DNA of 64,000 nucleotides from Pseudisothecium myosuroides (lineage: Eukaryota; Streptophyta; Bryopsida; Hypnales; Lembophyllaceae). Positions 59,641 through 64,000 of the stretch are shown in pieces (positions within the stretch are counted from its first letter, which is position 1; each line of letters starts with the position of its first letter). Under the pieces are notes generated by a model that saw only the letters and a program-made list of their open reading frames with translations, was not told the DNA's origin and did no database searches. The translations under genes and the position numbers were made by a program. The DNA lies in assembly GCA_951799445.1 (NCBI GenBank), contig OX637290.1, positions 4,652,501 to 4,716,500 of the forward strand. Direction: 5' to 3'.

Positions 59641-60231
59641 GTCGGAGTTCGAGCCTCCTACCTTATTAGACTCGTCAAAATTTCACATTTTCTTGTTGGC
59701 AAGTGAAAGAAGGTTTCAACACACCAAAGAACTTGACATTTGGATACCATATATAAAAGTTATGAAGGATCAAAGCTCTTCTTGTTGGATATTCTGAAAT
59801 TGTTTCTTCAACATATGTACGTATTGATTTTGGAGATGTACACGCAGATGATGACGGCGGTTTTAGGCCAGGTGCAATTTTGGGTGTATTAACTGTACTG
59901 CTCTCATCACAAGCTTACCCAACACATCATCTGGAACACTTGCCTTCAGTGGCTCCAAATGTGAATTTCATAATTCGCTCAAATTACCAAAAACACAGCT
60001 AACTGGGATATAATAAAATAAAAATAAAAACAAAAATAAAATTTCACACTAAGGTATTTCCACTTCTCTGTTGCTATAATTTTTCTATATTAGAACTATT
60101 GCTAAAGTATGCCACTTTTGTGAACCCTGCTCGCCTTAGTTGACCTCCAGTGCACTGTTTTGAATGGCAGAGTGAACATATGAATTCTACTAACGCCCAC
60201 GATAAAGCACAGGAATCATGGAGTACTTCGA

Positions 60232-62850
60232 CTAAGCTGAATCCTCCTCAGAATTTGGTTCCAGATGACTGATCTCTTCGTGGACGTTAATATCATTCAT
60301 CTGTTCATTCTTCCATGAACTCCTTCCCTAGATATTCACACCGTCGAGGCAGATGACCAGTGATTACAATCATCCTGCAATTTCTGCAGAAACACAGGTA
60401 AATCGGTCAACGAAATTACTTTCCCGCAGATGCAAATACAACGTAAACTTGACATTTTGAAATCATCAATCCTGCTCATAACTACCGGTAATCCTGCTCA
60501 TAACTAATCCTGTTCAGGTGTTTTCAGCAATCTATGCCAGACTGAGCCATATTTCGTGTTGCAGTGAAGTACCTGTTTGCGAATAATTACGTCCTATTAA
60601 TTTGACTGCTCTCCTGTGAAGATGGAGAACTGAAGCATATACCTTAACTTACCTAGCAGAGAATAGGGAGAAGAAAAAATAGGTTAACTTAGTAGTATCT
60701 AGTAAGCTTACCCCATCTCTTGAAGCTCTGTGCTCTGTGCTTTCGCATATTCAGTATCTGCCAAAAAACAAGCACAGAGAGTCGGGGTAAGATAACTGCA
60801 TCAATTAGGCTAATTTTCTGGCTTGCAATGACTTGAATTTTCCACCCATTTGCCCATTTGTAAACCGCTAATGCAAACCGACTTACTATACTGATATTGA
60901 ATGACCTCCCAGTGTTTGAATGCTTGCACAAGAAATCACTCAATACATTTTGATGTCAAGAATGTTTTGCTCTTGCAATAGTACCCAAAGTGATCCCTCT
61001 TGTGATCCTCTATTCTATTGAATGACCTCTCACAATCCTTGAGTGATTGGTTTGCAAATAGTGTCATGTCCCTTACAAGCTAGTCATGTTAGAACTACTA
61101 ATCTTCTTAGCCCCTTAAAGTGAACATTTACACCAAGGGAGAATATCTTAACCTCGAGAGAAACATGATAATCCCCTCTAAGATCAAGAACTTGAAATAA
61201 CCTCCCTCTAATCTCAATCCTTAGGGTACCCTCATTATATTGAGGATTAGTTTATCCCCCTCAAAAGATAAGATATCCCATAAGGATTATTTAATCCCCC
61301 TCAAAGATAAGATATCCTGTGAGTGTGAATGTACCCCAAGCACCCCAATGTCCATATGTTTTGGATGATAAACAAAGTGCTTCACGATGATGTTCAGTCC
61401 AAATAAGTTCTTGTTCATCCTTGGAAAATTGAAAAACAACCTTCCTGTATCACAAACTCCGTTTTGACGAAACTGAGAAGAAACTGTATTTGTATAAAGT
61501 CAAAAGGAAAAAAATTATACAAAAATTCAAAGACAAAATAATACAGTTGCACAAAGATTGAAGGAAAAAAAGGATTTGGGCGTTAAAATGGTTACCATAG
61601 TTGATTTGGCAAGAATCTCAGAGACCACTTCCAAGGACAGGAATGGCGACAGAAGCAAAGCCAGGGAAGAGGCAGTGCATGAGGACAGCACACTCAGCAC
61701 GTTTCTAAGCATGCCATTGTCATGCATTGCCCCACACCGGCTTCCCTTCTTCCTCCACCACTCAAAAAATTAAAAAAGCCCAATCAAAACAGCAACAACG
61801 CAACGTCATTTTCACTACTGCCAATTCCAAGACAGCAACAGATTGAACCCTAATTCCTAAACCTCAAGCTCAACTGTATCTAGCTCCATACACATGCAGA
61901 GTCCACGGGTCAGGCATCGCGACAGATCTCCCACACACATGCATTTGCAATTCCGAAAATCTTGAGGCCCAATTCTTGCCAAGTGCTTGCCAAGTGCTTG
62001 CCAAATGGTATATATCCAATGCTTGCCCAATGCTTCCTCAATGTTTTCCCAATGTTTTCCCAATGCTTGCTTAATGCACAGGAGACCAGCAGCGATGCCT
62101 GTCCAATGGACACTGCGTGATAGTACCGACCACTCCCCAGGTTGCCACGCCGAAGGTTTTACTCCATACTTTCTAGAACAAGTAGTGTCACACCAATGCT
62201 TAACTTGAGCAAACTAAGATTCACACACCATCCCAGAGACAGCCAAAACAGACAGCAAGCTAAGCAATTCAAACCAGAAAGAAACAATGCGCTACAGAAA
62301 ATGCATTGAGTTGGCAACCCCGTCCCATTGCCACAACACCTGCACACCACCACCAGAAATATGCTTCGAAAGCTCTCCCACCCTATCGACTTATGTAGCG
62401 CATTGTGAATGATTGCACTCCAATTGGCCGCGTACTACTCCTGTAGTACTACAAACCTCCATTCAAGCTTGGTTGCATGAAGGAATTGGTACTACCAAGG
62501 GCAAGAATTAGCGTGGCACCCAAGTGGGAGATCATGTAGTACAGTACTGACAACAGCCAAAATAAAGCCTTTGAAATCCTTGGCACCCCTTTTGGAGAAT
62601 GTCGTCACTTTTGAGCAGTAAGAAACAGGCTAGCTAGCTGCGACTGAAGCGAAGCCAGGTTGCTTGCATCGAAGTGTACTGTACTAGCGTCGAAGATGGT
62701 AGTACCAGTAGTACAAGAGGAGGTTCACGGAAGTACAGGAACTTACATTGGCTGGAACAGGAATCACATGATCTCGGCCGAGTGGGAATTGTTGTACTAA
62801 GAAAAGTTTGAGTTCGCGGGTTCGGAGAGTTTTGCTTGTGTACTGCACGA
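60232..62850 (-). other. possible spliced minus-strand transcript, product unknown
   Basis: Base composition rises. On the minus strand there are typical exon edges: a donor CCAAT|GTAAGTTCC at about 62745; a 46-bp exon 60757-60712 between TTTTTGGCAG and GTAAGC that reads TEYAKAQSTELQEM in one frame; and a terminal open segment below 60390 reading either CRMIVITGHLPRRCEYLG or, in another frame after a TAG acceptor, NDINVHEEISHLEPNSEEDS. I could not join these into one frame or recognise a family. It could be a coding gene with small exons, a decayed one or a non-coding RNA. Confidence 0.25.
61972..62080. repeat. short minisatellite, about 10-12 bp unit
   Basis: Consecutive variants of CCAAGTGCTTG, CCAATGCTTG and CCAATGTTTTC repeat about nine times, with one interruption (CAAATGGTATATAT). 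Confidence 0.7.
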
Positions 62851-64000
62851 TTCCCTAAAACATGAAGTATATTCGGTGTGGGGATGGGTGTCGTTCCTGC
62901 TGCAACACCGACCCGCCAGCGTGTGTTTTGGGAGCGATATTTAGCTCAAAAGAGAGACAAATTTTGTGGAGGAATATTCGGTGATACACTCCCCGACTTT
63001 TAGTGGATGCAATTGTTGATTTGCTTAGCACAAACTAGTGTGCCCTGTGTCGTTGCCAAAAAAAAAAAAAAGTAAAAGTAAATTTTCCTAATTTTTTTCA
63101 TCCATTAAAACTTTGAAATTCAATAACTTTCACATTGCAAGTGCAAACACTACAAAACAAAGCCCGTGCATCCCTCTTCGTTGAGGGCTTTCCGACGGTA
63201 CCAAGCATGCCACTAGGGGATGCATAGTCCGGGAGATCTCAAACAAACAAACAAAACAAACATGCAGCTAAACTTTAAGGTATGGATTCTAAGGATAATA
63301 TCGCTCTTTTTTTGGATGAATGTACTCTTTGGGATGAATAATTTAAGTTTCATCTACATTTAGGAAGTTTCATTCATTTATATAGATGTAAACAATTGCA
63401 TCACTCCAATGAAGATCACTTTTTGCACTGTCCAATATAAAATGAAAAAAATCCTTCACACTGACTATTCAAGGTGTAGAATGGCATATGGAATTGTTGC
63501 CTATTTTTTTCTTACTGAATTCTTTTAATGATTGGATTTGTGAGAGGCTTCTAGCCATGTGGGGAATGTGATGCATTTGCCTCGATGGTGTGAGTGAGTT
63601 GAATTGCAAAATAAATAAATAAAAACCGTATTTTATAAATGTTTCCAATATAGAGGTACATATTGCATTCTTCAATGTACTGACATCAATAATCTCAAGG
63701 TTGGGATGCATTTAGAGTCTTATGTGATTCTAAATTCTAAATATATAACAATTCCTAAAAGAATACTAAAACACAAATAAAAGTGGATAATTTGTGACTT
63801 CCATTTGTTCTAGAAGGAAAATTCAATGGAAAATGTTTGCAGATTTTGTCAACCCTCTCAAAAGCTAGATTATTTAGTCCTTAAATGGTTCATTTTAGAA
63901 TTTTTCACCTTACCCCTTTTACACTCAATTTGTATTTTTAAATTTTTTTGCCTATATATTTGTAATTATATATTATTTGTTTTAATTTTATGAGTTGGTC
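62851..64000. other. no gene seen
   Basis: Contains a poly(A) run at 63058-63071 and otherwise AT-rich sequence without recognisable features; the window ends in it. Confidence 0.5.

Larger units (their letters stand above)
57017..60231. other. gene-poor stretch
   Basis: Holds the TTAA element at 58083-58985, another inward terminus (TTAACCCCTGAGCGCCC, minus strand, at 57339-57358) and a dispersed repeat at 59400-59640. A 93-codon minus-strand frame (57254-57535) has ordinary-looking composition but no recognised motif and is not called. Confidence 0.5.

Overview
The window looks like nuclear DNA of a land plant. The evidence is three intron-containing genes of plant families: a TMKL1-type leucine-rich-repeat pseudokinase, an ATL-type membrane RING-H2 ubiquitin ligase, and a LON substrate-binding-domain protein. 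All have GT-AG introns that I could phase by hand. The species is not identifiable. The gene-poor, AT-rich background packed with short inverted-repeat elements does not point to a particular lineage.

Layout. 1-11146: gene-poor DNA with several TTAA-bounded miniature elements and one open reading frame (5288-6133) built on a 129-bp in-frame tandem repeat. 11147-36003: a giant inverted repeat. The left arm (11147-22279) and right arm (24875-36003) are each about 11.13 kb and mirror each other about position 23577. Each arm carries the same divergent gene pair: a LON-domain gene and an unrecognised gene with a 5-residue repeat. 22260-24894: the centre of the palindrome, bounded on both sides by the same 20-bp terminal inverted repeat beginning TTAA. 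Removing this insert and one TTAA leaves an uninterrupted palindrome. 36004-38421: no gene seen. 38422-42626: TMKL1-like gene, minus strand, five exons. 43949-45952: ATL-type E3 ligase, minus strand, three exons. 46000-60200: repeats, including a foldback element inserted into a second copy of itself (53462-56375) and a CACTA-like MITE (56800-57016). 60232-62850: weak signs of a spliced minus-strand transcript. The rest is without recognisable genes.

The recurrent theme is TTAA. Many elements start TTAACCC and end GGGTTAA, the arrangement expected of piggyBac-type non-autonomous elements. They are serially inserted into one another inside the palindrome arms, and one sits exactly at the dyad. 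The palindrome with its centred TTAA element is the most striking structure here. Small differences confined to the outer 360 bp of the arms argue against a simple assembly fold-back, but long reads spanning it are needed to exclude that.

Limits: exon models were made by eye from splice signals, reading frame and remembered family motifs. No alignment or database search was run. The arm identity was checked by direct comparison at the outer and inner ends and by the exact mirroring of reading frames in between, not base by base over all 11 kb.
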